Shown here piece by piece: positions 42,601 through 53,479 of a DNA stretch of 64,000 nt. The stretch is from Phytophthora hibernalis (taxonomy: Eukaryota; Oomycota; Peronosporomycetes; Peronosporales; Peronosporaceae): contig JAAKBF010000250.1 in assembly GCA_012656075.1 (NCBI GenBank), forward strand, positions 1 through 64,000. Reading direction: 5' to 3'. Each line of letters opens with the position of its first letter. Position 1 is the stretch's first letter. Under the pieces are notes generated by a model. The model had not been told where the DNA came from. It searched no databases and saw nothing but the letters and a program-made list of their open reading frames with translations. A program made the position numbers and the translations under genes.

Positions 42601-44220
42601 CGCTTGAAAACGTGGCGGCGAAGGCGTCAATAGACAATCTTGTCTCAAGCGGAATTGTGTCAGACCCTAAGACATTCAACGAGGCAGTCTCCAGACCGGA
42701 TGCTAATGAATGGAAGGTGGCCATCAATAAAGAGATGGCATCACTCAAAGCGAATAAAACATGGGTCACAATGCCACTGCCACCTGATAAGCGGGGTCTC
42801 TCATGCAGGTGGTTATTCAAAGCGAAGTACAACAGTGACGGAACCATTGATAGACGAAAGGCGCGGTTGGTTGTGATCGGGTGCCAGCAGGTGAAATACG
42901 TGGACTTTGAAGAGAGTTTTGCGCCGGTAGTTCGGATGGAGTCCTTGCGAGTGCTGTTGGTGATAGCGTGCATCGAAGACTTTGAATGTCATCAAATGGA
43001 CAACGAAACAGCATTCTTGAACGGAAAACTGGACGAAGAGGTCTTCATGAAGCAGCCATAGGGAATGGAAATTGACGGCAAAGAAGATTGGGTCTGCAAA
43101 CTCAACAAAAGCCTGTATGGACTTAAGCAGGCCCCGCGAGCTTAGCACAGAGAGCTGACAAAATTCCTGGTCTGATAAGGGTTTGAGAAGCTGGCTTATG
43201 AGTCATGTATTTATGTGCGCAGGAGTGGTGGAGAATTGGAGGTGGTAGCCATTTACGTTGACGGCTTACTGTTGCTGAGCCAGACTGTCAAAGTCATGAA
43301 TGAATTGAAGCAGTCAATCAGTGAAGCGTTCAAAGCCAAGGACCTCGGAGAAGTAAACTTTATTCTCGGTCTGAAGATCACTTGCGACCGTGCTGCGCGA
43401 AAGCTATGGATAAGCCGGCAGAGTAATGTCGATGCCATCCTGAAAAAGTTTAACATGGAGCATGGCGCAGGAGTGGCCACTCCAACAGCGGCGGGGAAGA
43501 AGTTGAAAACAGCAGGACCCGACTAGCGAAGATGCGACGGCCAAGATGTTAAAGAAGCCGTTCCGCCAAGCCGTCGGAAGCCTCATGTATCAAATGATTG
43601 GCAGTAGGCCGGACATTGCGTTCGCAATTACGGATGTGAGCTGATACTTAGCCAGCTATGGTGAAGCTCCCTGGGAAGAAGTGAAGCGATGCCTCCGCTA
43701 TCTGAAGGCCACCCGCAATCACGGTCTCGAGTTCGGTGGAGATGCCGTGGTTTTAAAAGCCTTCACGGATTCCGATTACGCAGGCTGTGAAGATGACAGG
43801 AGATCGGTCTCGGGATACGTTACCATGATCGGCAATTGCACTGTAACCTGGAGTTCTCGCAATCAGCGCATTGTAGCCCAGTCAACAGCAGAGGCCGAGT
43901 ATGTCGCTCTGGCCCACTGCACTCGCGAAGTTTTGTTCCTGAGGCAGCTGTTGAAGGAGCTGGGATTTGATCAGCCAGGCACAGTGGTGAATGAAGACAA
44001 CCAGGCTTGTATTGCCATTGCGGAAAATCCGTCTCATCACACAAGGGTGAAGCACACTGATGTGCCATATCATTTTATCCGTGATCATGTACAGCTGAAA
44101 GAGGTGATCTTGCAGTATGTGATGTCGAAGAAGAATCTGGCGGATACTTTGACAAAGGGGCTAGCGAGAGAGCAGTTTGAATATCTCCGGATGGGGTTGA
44201 ATGTGAAGTTGGTGGGATAA
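39691..44220 (+). pseudogene. Copia gag-pol remnant (copy 1)
   Basis: Gag starts at 39691 (MNFNGKHYAPWKSRVKTLL) and has a CCHC knuckle (CHYCHQQGHFKRDC, near 40417). The protease motif reads WIIGSGCSQHI, so the catalytic Asp of DSG is Gly. Integrase has CDACHLGAKRR (zinc binding), VIHIDICGPVE and VSDNGGEYVSDQ. Reverse transcriptase has WLFKAKYNSDGTIDRRKARLV and MDNETAFLNGKLDEEVFM, but its YVDD motif reads YVDG. RNase H/tail is intact from 43681 to 44220 (FTDSDYAGCEDDRRSVSGYV). Several stops and frame breaks interrupt it (for example stops near 43060, 43145 and 43175). It cannot encode a working polyprotein. Confidence 0.85.
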
Positions 44221-44458
44221 TGCCTGTGCCAGCAGAAGCAGTCGGATCAGATTAGCTTGTGGAAGACCGAAAGAGAGGTGCTCACGCGATTCACGGAAGT
44301 CTGTACAAGTTACAGCTGTCAAGAACCTAGGAAGTTGTGTCTGGAGACTTTATGACAAACTTGAAGATGGATTGACGATATTCAAGGATCGGGGAGCTTG
44401 GTGCATGCAGCGCTGAATCGAAGCGAGGCAGAAGCTCTGGGATTTGCACTGCGGGGAG

Positions 44459-44794
44459 TGTTGAATTGTCAGTGCGTCCAAAGCTGCTGGTTAACGCTGG
44501 CGATAGCGCAAGACAAAGAAATCTGAGCGGAAGTGCTTGCGTGTGTGTTTGACTAAGACGGTTGGTAGATAGGAGTCCGTAGGAGAGCTTCCTTGAGCTA
44601 CACGAACTTGGAGCCACGAAGCTCTCACTTTTGGTTTTGCTAAATACACGAGAGGCAATAACTTCCTGGGAGCTCCGACAGATCCCCTCGCACGTGTTTC
44701 CACTTTAAGTGAGTTTGTTAGTTTATTACAGGAATACAACCCTCAGCAGCCAACGTACAAGACCACGGGTCGTTGGTGCTCCAGCAGAACCTGA
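44459..44794 (+). repeat. Right LTR of Copia copy 1
   Basis: Same length as the left LTR with about ten base differences. The homology to the zinc-ribbon gene tail continues beyond this repeat to about 44816 (TTCTGCGCGCCGCAAAC), where the flanking DNA takes over. Confidence 0.8.
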
Positions 44795-45138
44795 TTCTGC
44801 GCGCCGCAAACCGTGGACGCTAAACTCCCCCACACCCGCTGGTGGAAGATCGACCTCGTTCTTCTATACCCGTTTTTACTATTCATATATTTTGATACAT
44901 GTAATTGAGCCTTCACACCCTGCGCCGGCTGGTCTCACCGCGCGCTTCGCTTACTTTACGTTGTGGCGCGAAAACAGCAAAACAAATCCAGTCCAAACGG
45001 AAACCGACAGATCTTTCGTGTTAAAATACTGTAGTACATGGTAGCTACTTCCTTGTTGTAAAGTAATGATAGTGTACATGAATTTGGCAGACATGTTTAT
45101 GTTAAGGGCGAGGTCGATGTATACTACACTATTGCTAA
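44795..45138. other. Spacer between Copia copy 1 and the Tc1 element
   Basis: The first 20-25 bp still match the zinc-ribbon gene tail. The remainder is AT-rich with no recognisable gene. Confidence 0.5.
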
Positions 45139-45140
45139 TA

Positions 45141-46724
45141 CACTCCCGGACAGAATATTACGGCCACCGACATTTTTGCTATAACTTTTTTTCTACTGGG
45201 AGTTGAGGCTTGCTGTTTAGATATGTGCTGTAGACACCCTAGTGAAGCATAGTTACGATTAGAAGTTTGCGAAGTTCGAGCTGCGAGGGAGGCTCCCATA
45301 CAAAAAAACATTTGTGGACCTGGACACAATATACGGCCAGCCAGACCCATACAAAAATTTAGTCAAACGTCATGAAAAGATTGTGTAATTTGCTATTAGT
45401 AGTGCGTTGTGTTGCCCTGCTTGGAGATGACTTCGATGCAGCGTCTTGGCATCGAGTCTATGAGCTTGCGCAAGTAAGTAAGGTCAACAGCCTCCCACGC
45501 CGCATAAATAGCCGCTGTCAGTTCCGCAACGCTGTCGTACTGCTGGCCATTATGATAGACGATCTGAGCCATCATGGCCCACACGTTCTCGATTGGGTTC
45601 AAGTCCGGAGAGCGGGCAGGCCAGTCGAGAACGCGGATGCCTTCCTCCTCAAAGAATGCGGTCGTGAACTTGGAGCGGTGGATAGACGCGTTGTCTTGCT
45701 GGTAGATGTAGTCCACGCCATGATGGAGGTGCGCGAACGGGAGCATGTACTCCGACACTGTGTACACGTAGTGCTCGGACGCCTGTCGCCCTTGGAGAAC
45801 TGCGAGCTTCGACTTTCCGGCTGCACTAAAGCTCCCCCAAATCATTACAGACCCCCACCGTTCTGCCGTCGCACAGTCTGTCTGGTAGGCCGCCGTATGT
45901 CACGCCAGTAATGGCGAAGGCCATCTGGCCCATCGAGATTGAATTTCTTCTCGTCAGAGAAGACGATTGTGGGCCACATGTCAGGCTGTACAATCATCCG
46001 CTTGGCCCAATCCAAACGAGCTAGCTTGTGCTGCTTGGTCAGGGGAGGGTGTTGTCCATCTTGGCGTAATCCAGCCAGTCAACGCCAGCCAGAAGACGGC
46101 GGATCGTTCGAGCCGTGCACGAGCACGAAAGCTCCTCCTTCAGACGCGTGGAGCTGTAGTCTCCGGTGGAAGCCTTGCGCACGATGCGGCGTGTCTGCCG
46201 TTTGGTTAGCGACGGCTTCCGGCCTGCTGTACGATGCCGCGTCGAGCCTGTCTTCAGAGCTCTCTGCACGCAGTCCCTTGAGCGCTTCGTCTTCTCGGCA
46301 ATAGCTCGGATGCTGAAGCCGCCCTCGCTCAGTCCTTGATCCGTCCGCGCTCCGCCTCGGTCAGCGATGGTCCTCTGCCCATCCGGTTGGGGAATGACAG
46401 TGAGAGCACAAGGTGGTCGAGCAGGGAGCGGCAGCAGCTTGCCAGTGGACTGGTGGTTCTGAGAGCATTTACTTTATGACACAATCTTTTCATGACGTTT
46501 GACTAAATTTTTGTATGGGTCTGGCTGGCCGTATATTGTGTCCAGGTCCACAAATGTTTTTTTTGTATGGGAGCCTCCCTCGCAGCTCGAACTTCGCAAA
46601 CTTCTAATCGTAACTATGCTTCACTAGGGTGTCTACAGCACATATCTAAACAGCAAGCCTTAACTCCCAGTAGAAAAAAGTTATAGCAAAAATGTCGGTG
46701 GCCGTAATATTCTGTCCGGGAGTG
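45141..46724. mobile_element. Tc1-type DNA transposon with 246-bp terminal inverted repeats
   Basis: The left terminal inverted repeat is 45141-45386 (CACTCCCGGACAG..) and the right is 46479-46724 (..CTGTCCGGGAGTG). They are nearly perfect over 246 bp. TA dinucleotides flank both ends (45139-45140 and 46725-46726), the expected target duplication for Tc1/mariner. The total of 1584 bp with a single transposase is normal for Tc1. The near-identity of the arms suggests recent activity. Confidence 0.92.
45396..46382 (-). CDS. Tc1-type transposase
   Basis: The ATG at 46382 gives MGRGPSLTEAERGRI. A helix-turn-helix follows (FSIRAIAEKTKRSRDCV), then a second one (GDYSSTRLKEELSCSCTART). The catalytic DDE/D residues are visible in VFSDEKKFNLDGPDG, YIYQQDNASIHRSK and DWPARSPDLNPIENVW (DD34-type spacing), with the stop at 45396. 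Three single-base losses interrupt the frame: near 46337, at the G-run 46040-46043 and at the C-run 45852-45856. Two are in runs of one base, as in host genes of this window, so the true gene may be intact at about 330 residues. It lies within 246-bp terminal inverted repeats. Confidence 0.8.
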
Positions 46725-46726
46725 TA

Positions 46727-47194
46727 GTGTAAGTAACATATGTAACGTTATAATATTATAATATTAATACATGTAATAACACCAATCAACTTACCGCTAC
46801 ACAGCGACAAATAGGGATGAATCTCTCGTACATGTAGCAAGGCTATCTCGTGATGTGGAGACGACTCGGATCGCGTGACAGTTGTCAGCGAAATGCTTGG
46901 CAAGCAAGCGCCAATGCTTCCAGCTTTCATCCGTGGAGGTGGTCTAAACCGCCGATCGACAGGCGCGCTTCTGGATACGGGCAGTAGTTCAACAGTACTG
47001 GCAGAGTGACAGGGCGAACTACTGGTTACTACAGTAACAGTAGAATGGAAATTCCGCGAAGTCCTGGCTACGACAGTAACATTAAAACAATAGTACGGTA
47101 GTACTATTTTGTACTGCCCACCCCTGGGTGGCATCCCACATTCCAAGGCTACTTGCAGATCTTCATGGGGTAAAACAGATAGTTCGATTGTTAG
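46727..47194. other. Spacer with left copy of a 113-122 bp direct repeat
   Basis: AT-rich start, then the repeat at 46776-46888 that recurs beyond Copia copy 2. The remainder up to the LTR has no gene; a minus-strand open frame across it (46748-47146) looks like chance. Confidence 0.5.
46776..46888. repeat. Direct repeat flanking Copia copy 2, left copy
   Basis: It starts AATAACACCAATC and ends GCGTGACAGTTGTCAG. A close copy lies at 53085-53206 in the same orientation, on the far side of the second Copia element and the 52.5-53.1 kb spacer. The right copy carries an extra GCGCTACATGTA-type insertion. Confidence 0.8.
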
Positions 47195-47472
47195 TCTTGC
47201 GCAGCCGATGAGAATACACGGGGATGCAGCTGAAACAAACTAATAGCTTCTTAGTCCTGGTTACTTCCTCACCGCAACTGCGGTTCGCTCCGAGCTTGCT
47301 TCCTTTGATTACTCAAATACAAAACTGAGATTTCCTACTGTCCTGCCTCTCTGCTTCTCTCGTGTTCACCTCCTTCACTCCTGTCTGGGACCTTGCGTTG
47401 TACGCACCAACTTGTACGCACCATCAAGATGTACGACCAGAACCCTAACAATGTACGACCAGCACCTTAACA
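47195..47472 (-). repeat. LTR of Copia copy 2 (left)
   Basis: Plus-strand order TCTTGCGCAGCCGATGAG .. CACCTTAACA. It contains two copies of an ATGTACGACCAGcACCtTAAC unit near its end (47430-47472). Confidence 0.8.
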
Positions 47473-47620
47473 CGCCGCCCTCCGAGATGGCAGTCTTGCT
47501 CTCGGAATCAGGCTTCAGCTTCTCCATCGGCTTCTTGCTTCTGCATCCGGTCACGAAACTTCTGCCTCCGGATCTCTCGAGGCGTTTGCTGGGCTTTCGG
47601 GCGCATCCCGATCAATTCCT

Positions 47621-50600
47621 TCATCTTGTCCAAGCGCAAAATCCGAAAGGCTTAGTCAACAGATCTGCAGGGTTCTCGCCACCGCTCACATTCCACAGCT
47701 TAACACCTTCCTGCCGCGCCATTTCACGGACGTAGTGTAGACGCAACTCTATGTGTCGAGTTTTTCTTCTGTATGTGGGGCGGGTTGCAAGTGCGATAGC
47801 AGCTTGATTATCAACCCCGAGCTTGAATGAAATTCCTGCTTGTCGCTCAACTCCACAAGGATGTTCTTGATAGCTTGAACTTCTTGACACGCCTCACAAG
47901 CTGCAGCATATTCAGATTCCGCTGTGCTGAGAGCTACGATACTTTGGCGTCTCGCAGCCCAAACAACTGATCCGCCAGCCATCAGCATCATATATCCTGT
48001 TACACTTCTTCTCGTATCCGGGCAATTACCCCAGTCGGCATCAACAAACCCATCAATTTCCAGCGGGTCGGTGTCAGTCGCGCCTTCATTGTTGAAGAAC
48101 ACACCGTGGTTTCTGGTTGCTGCGACATACCGCAAGACACGCTTGAGTGCACCGGCGAGCACCACATTTGGATGCTGCGCAAATCGACTCAGATAGCCAA
48201 CAGGAAACCTGAGGTCGGGGCGAATGCTCGTTGCGAGATACATCAGTGCTCCAATCGCCTCCCGATAATGCAGTCCGGGCTTCTTGTCGTCTTTCGTCGC
48301 CGCCCACAGCTTCACTGTCGTATCCATCGGGGACCGGCAACCTACTGCATCAGCAAAACCAAAGCGCTCCAAAACTTCTTGCGCGTACTTTGACTGGTGT
48401 AGAAGGACACCCTTTTCCTGTCAATCCACTTGAATGCCCAAGTAATTGCTGAGGCGGTCCATATCCTTTAGGCCGTATTTCTGGTTCAGTTCTGCGAAGA
48501 ATCGTGTCTTCCAGCTCGCTTTGTTTGTTGCGCAGATAATGTCGTCAACGTAAACCAGTACGATGGCGATCACTCCGTTCTGCGAGTACGAGTAGAGGCA
48601 CGGTTCAGTTGAGGGCCTTTACAGTCCCTTTTCACTCAACCACTCGTGGCGTTCATCATACTATTCACATCCACTTTCGTGGAGGCCGTACAGCGCTCGC
48701 TTGACCTTGTACAGCCACCCGGTTTGAGGGTAAATCCCGCGATGCGACGAATAAACTGCACAAGACGCTTCTGCGCATTAAGATACGCAGTGTCAATGTA
48801 ACCTTGAAATGCGAGCAGCTGCAGAATCTCACACAGCGCAATGATCATCCTGAACGACGCCATCCGAGCAACTGGTGAAAACGTATCCTGCACGCAAAAA
48901 TCGATACCAGGGACTTCTTTATCTCCACGACCACACAGTTGAGGACAGATGCGGAGCACGTTGCCAAACCTGTCCGTTTTCGGCTGAAATCTCCACGTAG
49001 TCTTCAGCGGCTTGGCTCCATCAGGCATTTCACTTTCTGGAACTAGCTCCAACACATCTTTTTCGATCATCGTCGCTATTTTTTTCTCCATGCCCTTCCA
49101 CCACTCGGCTCTCTGCGGTGAATGCATGGCTTGAGGAACTGTGCGAGGGGTCCTGACTTCCGAGATGTGCCAAACTCGGTGCTGGGGCTCCTGCACCTCG
49201 TTTGTTAAGGCAATAGCTGCGAAGGCGGCGTACACGTGCATCTCCTCAACGCTGATATGTTCATGTTCAGGCTTCACTACTTCGACAAGACCACCACGTC
49301 GCTTTTTTTCTTCATGGACTTCGTTCTCGGAGTGTCTTTTACTTTCTCCATGAAGCTCAACGGTGGTTGTCAATTCAGCACGGCTGAAATCGTCATCCGT
49401 GAGGTCATTTTCTCCACTGTCCCGCTAAAGCTGTTCATTCTCGAGTTTATGCTCACCCTTAGCAATACGGGTGCGATCACTCGGCTTTGACTTGCGGGAT
49501 ACACCAGGATGCAGGACGACATCATCGCTGAAACGTGGCAATGGCTTCTGAAGCCATGTTGGGCCTCTATCACTTGCAGAAACTTCACCTTGTGGTACAG
49601 CTGACTCACGAGCGTTGTTGTCATTGATGGTGTCATCCCCTCCACTCCTGCTGCGACTGGCAAGCCGTAAGCCTACCGACCGGTACTTGTCAGGTCAGGA
49701 TGCTTAGCTGCAATCCAGTCACGTACGCGGCTATCAAAGCCATCAATGTGTCGGTCTTTGTACAGTATTTTCTCGTTGACTGTCACTTGGCCGGGGTACC
49801 TTCAGAAGGGAAGTACACTTTGCAACCGAGAAGTCCGTCTAGATAGTCCAAGACGTAGCCAATTCGGCAATTGTCTGCAAACTTGTGTCGCGAGGGCCCC
49901 ACCTTCGTGTGCACGTATGCAAGAGCACCAAACTTCCGAAGGTGATGTATGTCCGGCTTTCTGCCCCACATCTCCTCGTATGGCGAGCAGTTGATCGAGC
50001 TTGAGAACACACGATTCTTGATGTACACAGCGTAGTAGAGTGCTTCCACCCAGAACGACGTTGGGAATCCCGAGTATTTCATCATCGACTTCATTATACC
50101 GGTCAAGGTTTGGTGAGTACGCTCTACCATGTTCAACCTCGACGTATTTGGGGGTGTCGGCGTGTGCGTGATTCCTTTCTGCTGGTACCATGCCGTGATA
50201 GCACCATTCTCAAACTCACCGCCACCATCAGTCAGGACTTCTTTCACTTTGTGGTCTGGCCAGTTCCGTTCTGCCCAAACAACGTAACGTTTGATGAGCG
50301 GATTGATCACGTCCTTGTGCTTTGTGTGCACCGGATATGCCATCACAAAGCGGAAATGGGCATCCATGATCACTAAGATGGCCTTGAATCGAGTGCAATT
50401 GTAGTGAAAACAGTAGGTCAGCGCACACCAATTGATTGCGACAGTTAAGACCTCGGTCCAGGTTCTTCTGCGGCGTTTGCGCCTTCTGCTTGCCCAACTG
50501 ACACGCCTCGCAGAGATCAAACTTCCGATTGCGCAGCATCATGCCCTCCACCAGGCCTTGATCGGCCATTTGCTTCAAAACCTGGGGGCAGATGTGACCC

Positions 50601-52120
50601 AGTCTCTCGTGCCAGCACTGCAGATCCGCCACACCATCACTGATCGCATAGTTCACCATTTTGGTCGGCGTTATGGGCTCTGCAGGCGTCTTCTTCTCGG
50701 ACAGAAACTCATTCTCCGCCGTGAAGATCTACAACTTGCAGGATTGCACGTTAATCTTCAAAGCGACAGCCCCATTCATACTCAGTGTACTCGCGAGTAG
50801 AATCATCATACGACGTCTGGAATCCTTGCTCTGTTGCTGCCGACTGTGAGAACAAGTTGGTTCTCCTGTGTGAGTAGTACACGTTGTCAACGCGAAGAGC
50901 GACGGGATTGTCTTTAACACAAACCCAGAGGTCAATTGATCCGATGTGGTCTGGAGAACTTTCACCGTTGTGCCCGTACACCGTTGCTCGCTCTCTCTTC
51001 TTGAGTTAGCTCACGGTAGTTCACAAAGTATCTTTGTCTCCAGCCAGATGTTGCGTTGCACTATTATCAAACACCCATTGCTCAGCGCGGTACTCCGGCT
51101 TTGGAATCGGCTTTGCTCTTGACTGCTGGACTCCATCAGGTAAGACACGCTCATCCTGCTTTGCGCAGGCCCTTGCTGTTCGAGACTGTATAAACCTGAA
51201 GATACTGTGAAATTGACTTGGCCGCGAGCGTTACCACTGCCGTTGCCACTAGGGCTTTCGGAGTACTGCTTCACTTTGTTGGGGCTATTTCTACGGATGT
51301 ACCCAGGCTGATGGCACTCAAGTCGTTTCGGTTCGATCGATCATCATCAAACTGCTGTTGCTCCTGCTCGGATCGCTTCTTGTAGCTCGATGGAGTGTTG
51401 TCATTGCCACCTGGCGGTTTGTTTTGGTTACGGCTTTGGTAGCTCGGCTTAATCTTACCGCCATCGCCGCCTTCACTTCGTTCACTACCGCCCCTCCATG
51501 ACCATCACCACGTGGCTTGCCAGGTTGAACAGATCCGTCGGACACTCACCTGGCTTGAAGCTGCTTCTCCACAATGGCATTCTTTTCCAAGATTATAATC
51601 ATGGCCTTGGCTTCTTCGGGCGTACTTAGTGTCTGCGTTCCACCCAGAAGCATGAGCGTCTGCAACTGGCTGTAGTACGAGTACTGCGATATGGACCGAA
51701 CCATGAGGTCGACCATCCACACGTCGATCAAATCCGCCTCCAGTTTAGCTAGTTGCTCCCGCAGTGACAGCATGTACAAGAGATCGTTTCCACATCAGCT
51801 CCCGGACGACATGAAGCAGTTTCAAGCTTTTGGCGAAGGGTCCGCTGCGTGTACAGCTTCGTCGTTGCATTTTCTCGCCCTTCAAACGGCTTCACCAGGT
51901 ACACCCACATCTCTGAGCCATAGTCGTAGTTCATCACTTGCCGAGCCAGAGTGCAAGACAGCGAGCTGGCAATGATCTTGGCCAGAAGTTGGTCTTGAAG
52001 CATGAAATGTCTTTCTTCATCTCTCGTTGTGGTGTGCTGGTATGACTCTTGTCCAGTGCAAATATCGTCCAGACGCCGCTCGTTCATCTTGACCTCGTAG
52101 CATGCAAGGTACCTCAACAT
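47621..52120 (-). pseudogene. Copia gag-pol remnant (copy 2)
   Basis: From 52120 downwards a gag UBN2-type stretch (LLAKIIASSLSC, YGSEMWVYLVKPFEG) and a basic Gln/Asn-rich part are seen. Next come the pre-integrase block CWHERLGHICPQVL and CEACQLGKQKAQTP, integrase VLTDGGGEFENGA and MVERTHQTLTGIMKSMM, then reverse transcriptase AEWWKGMEKKIATM, TTWRFQPKTDRFGN and TFSPVARMASFRM, then RNase H GFVDADWGNCPDTRRSVTGY and ADLLTKPFG. Stops and frame shifts separate all blocks, and the RT catalytic segment is not in one frame. Dead element. Confidence 0.85.
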
Positions 52121-52249
52121 TGTTCTTTGGTAACAGAGGCCAGTCTCGGCCGTTCCAGTTAATCAGCCTGCCATCCTTGTTTCACTCCACGTCCACCTTC
52201 TTGGTCACAGAGTCCATCGTTGCCCAGTTCTTACTTGGGCTCATAACCC

Positions 52250-52546
52250 TCTTGCGCAGCCGATGAGAATACACGGGGATGCAGCTGAAACAAACTAACA
52301 GCTTCTTAGTCCTGGTTACTTCCTCACCGCAACTGCGGTTCGCTCTGAGCTTCCCTTTGATTATTCAAATACAAAACTGAGATTCCCTACTGTCCTGCAT
52401 CTCTGCTTCTCTCGTGTTCACCTCCTTCACTCCTGTCTGGGACCTTGCGTTGTACGCACCAACTTGAACGCACCATCAAGATGTACGACCAGCACCTTAA
52501 CAATGTACGACCAGCACCTTAACAATGTACGACCAGCACCTGAACA
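52250..52546 (-). repeat. LTR of Copia copy 2 (right)
   Basis: Matches 47195-47472 but is longer by one 22-bp unit: ATGTACGACCAGCACCTTAAC occurs three times in tandem (52480-52546) against twice in the other LTR. Confidence 0.8.
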
Positions 52547-53479
52547 GTTAGGATCCTAGATGGCCCCACGAAGGCGAAAGCTTGTTAAAGCGTCCACCTG
52601 GAGTGTCTGAGCGCGATAGCTCTTGTTGCTTGAGCGCGCCGACTCACTAAATAGTTGCTTTTCTATCCTACCGATATTCAAAATTGTACAGTAAGAGCGA
52701 ACGTTGGATATCTTTGGCCGAAGATAATTCTAAATTTAGGAAAATTACGGTTTGCATTTATTTTGGCAAAAGGCTCGATAAAAGTCTATTATATTAGACC
52801 TGACAACTCGATTTTATCCTAAGTACGCGTTTACCCCGAAGCGGAAGTGCAAGCTTAAAAGGCAGGTGCTAATCGATTTTGAAGCACAACCGTCTTGTTT
52901 ACAGCCTGGAAACGCAGAAATACAGTTCTGGGAGTGCAAAAGCGGGTGCATCTCAGCCTTTTGCGCGTGGGTCAAATCGAAACTGATTTGCTCAAAGTCT
53001 ATTTTAGAGGTCCAACATAGACGGCAAAATAAATGCAAAGGACAATATAAGTTGTATTTTAAATTTAATTTTTAATACAATTAAAATAACACCAATCTAC
53101 AGTACTTACACAGCGACAAATAGGGCAGAATCTCTCGTACATGTAGCAAGGGCGCTACATGTATCTCGTGATGTGGAGACGACTCGGATCGCGTGACAGT
53201 TGTCAGTTCCTGTGTATGAATACATGTATTAATACATGTAACAAGGCAACCCCTATCGCAGCGCAGCACCACCATTACCGGTACCGGTACTGGCGAGATA
53301 CAGTATTTACGCAACCTACATAAATGAAAAAATATCGAAATAAAGAGCAGATTGCGGTGGCCAAAAAAATGTTGCTAAGCTTACAAGTATAGCGCACCAA
53401 ACCCGTGCCTTTGACGTATTTTAATACTTCAAAAATATTAAAAATGCAATTGTAGTAAACTCAGCGCGAAATTGAAGAA
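52547..53479. other. AT-rich spacer with right copy of the direct repeat
   Basis: No gene recognised. It contains the direct repeat at 53085-53206 and an AT-rich stretch before it. The last 140 bp upstream of the effector remnant show no clear promoter element. Confidence 0.5.
53085..53206. repeat. Direct repeat flanking Copia copy 2, right copy
   Basis: Counterpart of 46776-46888. It has a short internal duplication (TACATGTA twice, around GCGC) absent from the left copy. Confidence 0.8.

Larger units (their letters stand above)
39313..44794 (+). mobile_element. Ty1/Copia retrotransposon, degenerate (copy 1)
   Basis: Direct repeats of 336 bp (39313-39648 and 44459-44794) both begin TGTTGAATTG. 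The upstream edge of the right one is preceded by a purine-rich tract (GCGGGGAG). Between them are gag, protease, integrase, reverse transcriptase and RNase H in Copia order. I counted about ten mismatches between the two repeats by eye, so the insertion is fairly old. I could not find a target-site duplication, and the repeats end with sequence shared with a host gene tail (see findings). Confidence 0.85.
47195..52546 (-). mobile_element. Ty1/Copia retrotransposon, degenerate (copy 2)
   Basis: LTRs lie at 47195-47472 (downstream end in element sense) and 52250-52546 (upstream end). The element reads on the minus strand: gag near 52.1-51.3 kb, integrase 50.7-49.8 kb, reverse transcriptase 49.4-48.4 kb, RNase H 48.4-47.6 kb. 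After the upstream LTR the minus strand reads GGTTATGAGCCC, plausible as a Copia-type initiator-tRNA-Met primer site. It is a different family from copy 1. Confidence 0.85.

Noticed and set aside
52814..53075. Overlapping open frames of 69-75 residues on both strands
   Set aside because: AT-rich repeat-border DNA; frames match nothing and have no promoter or splice context.
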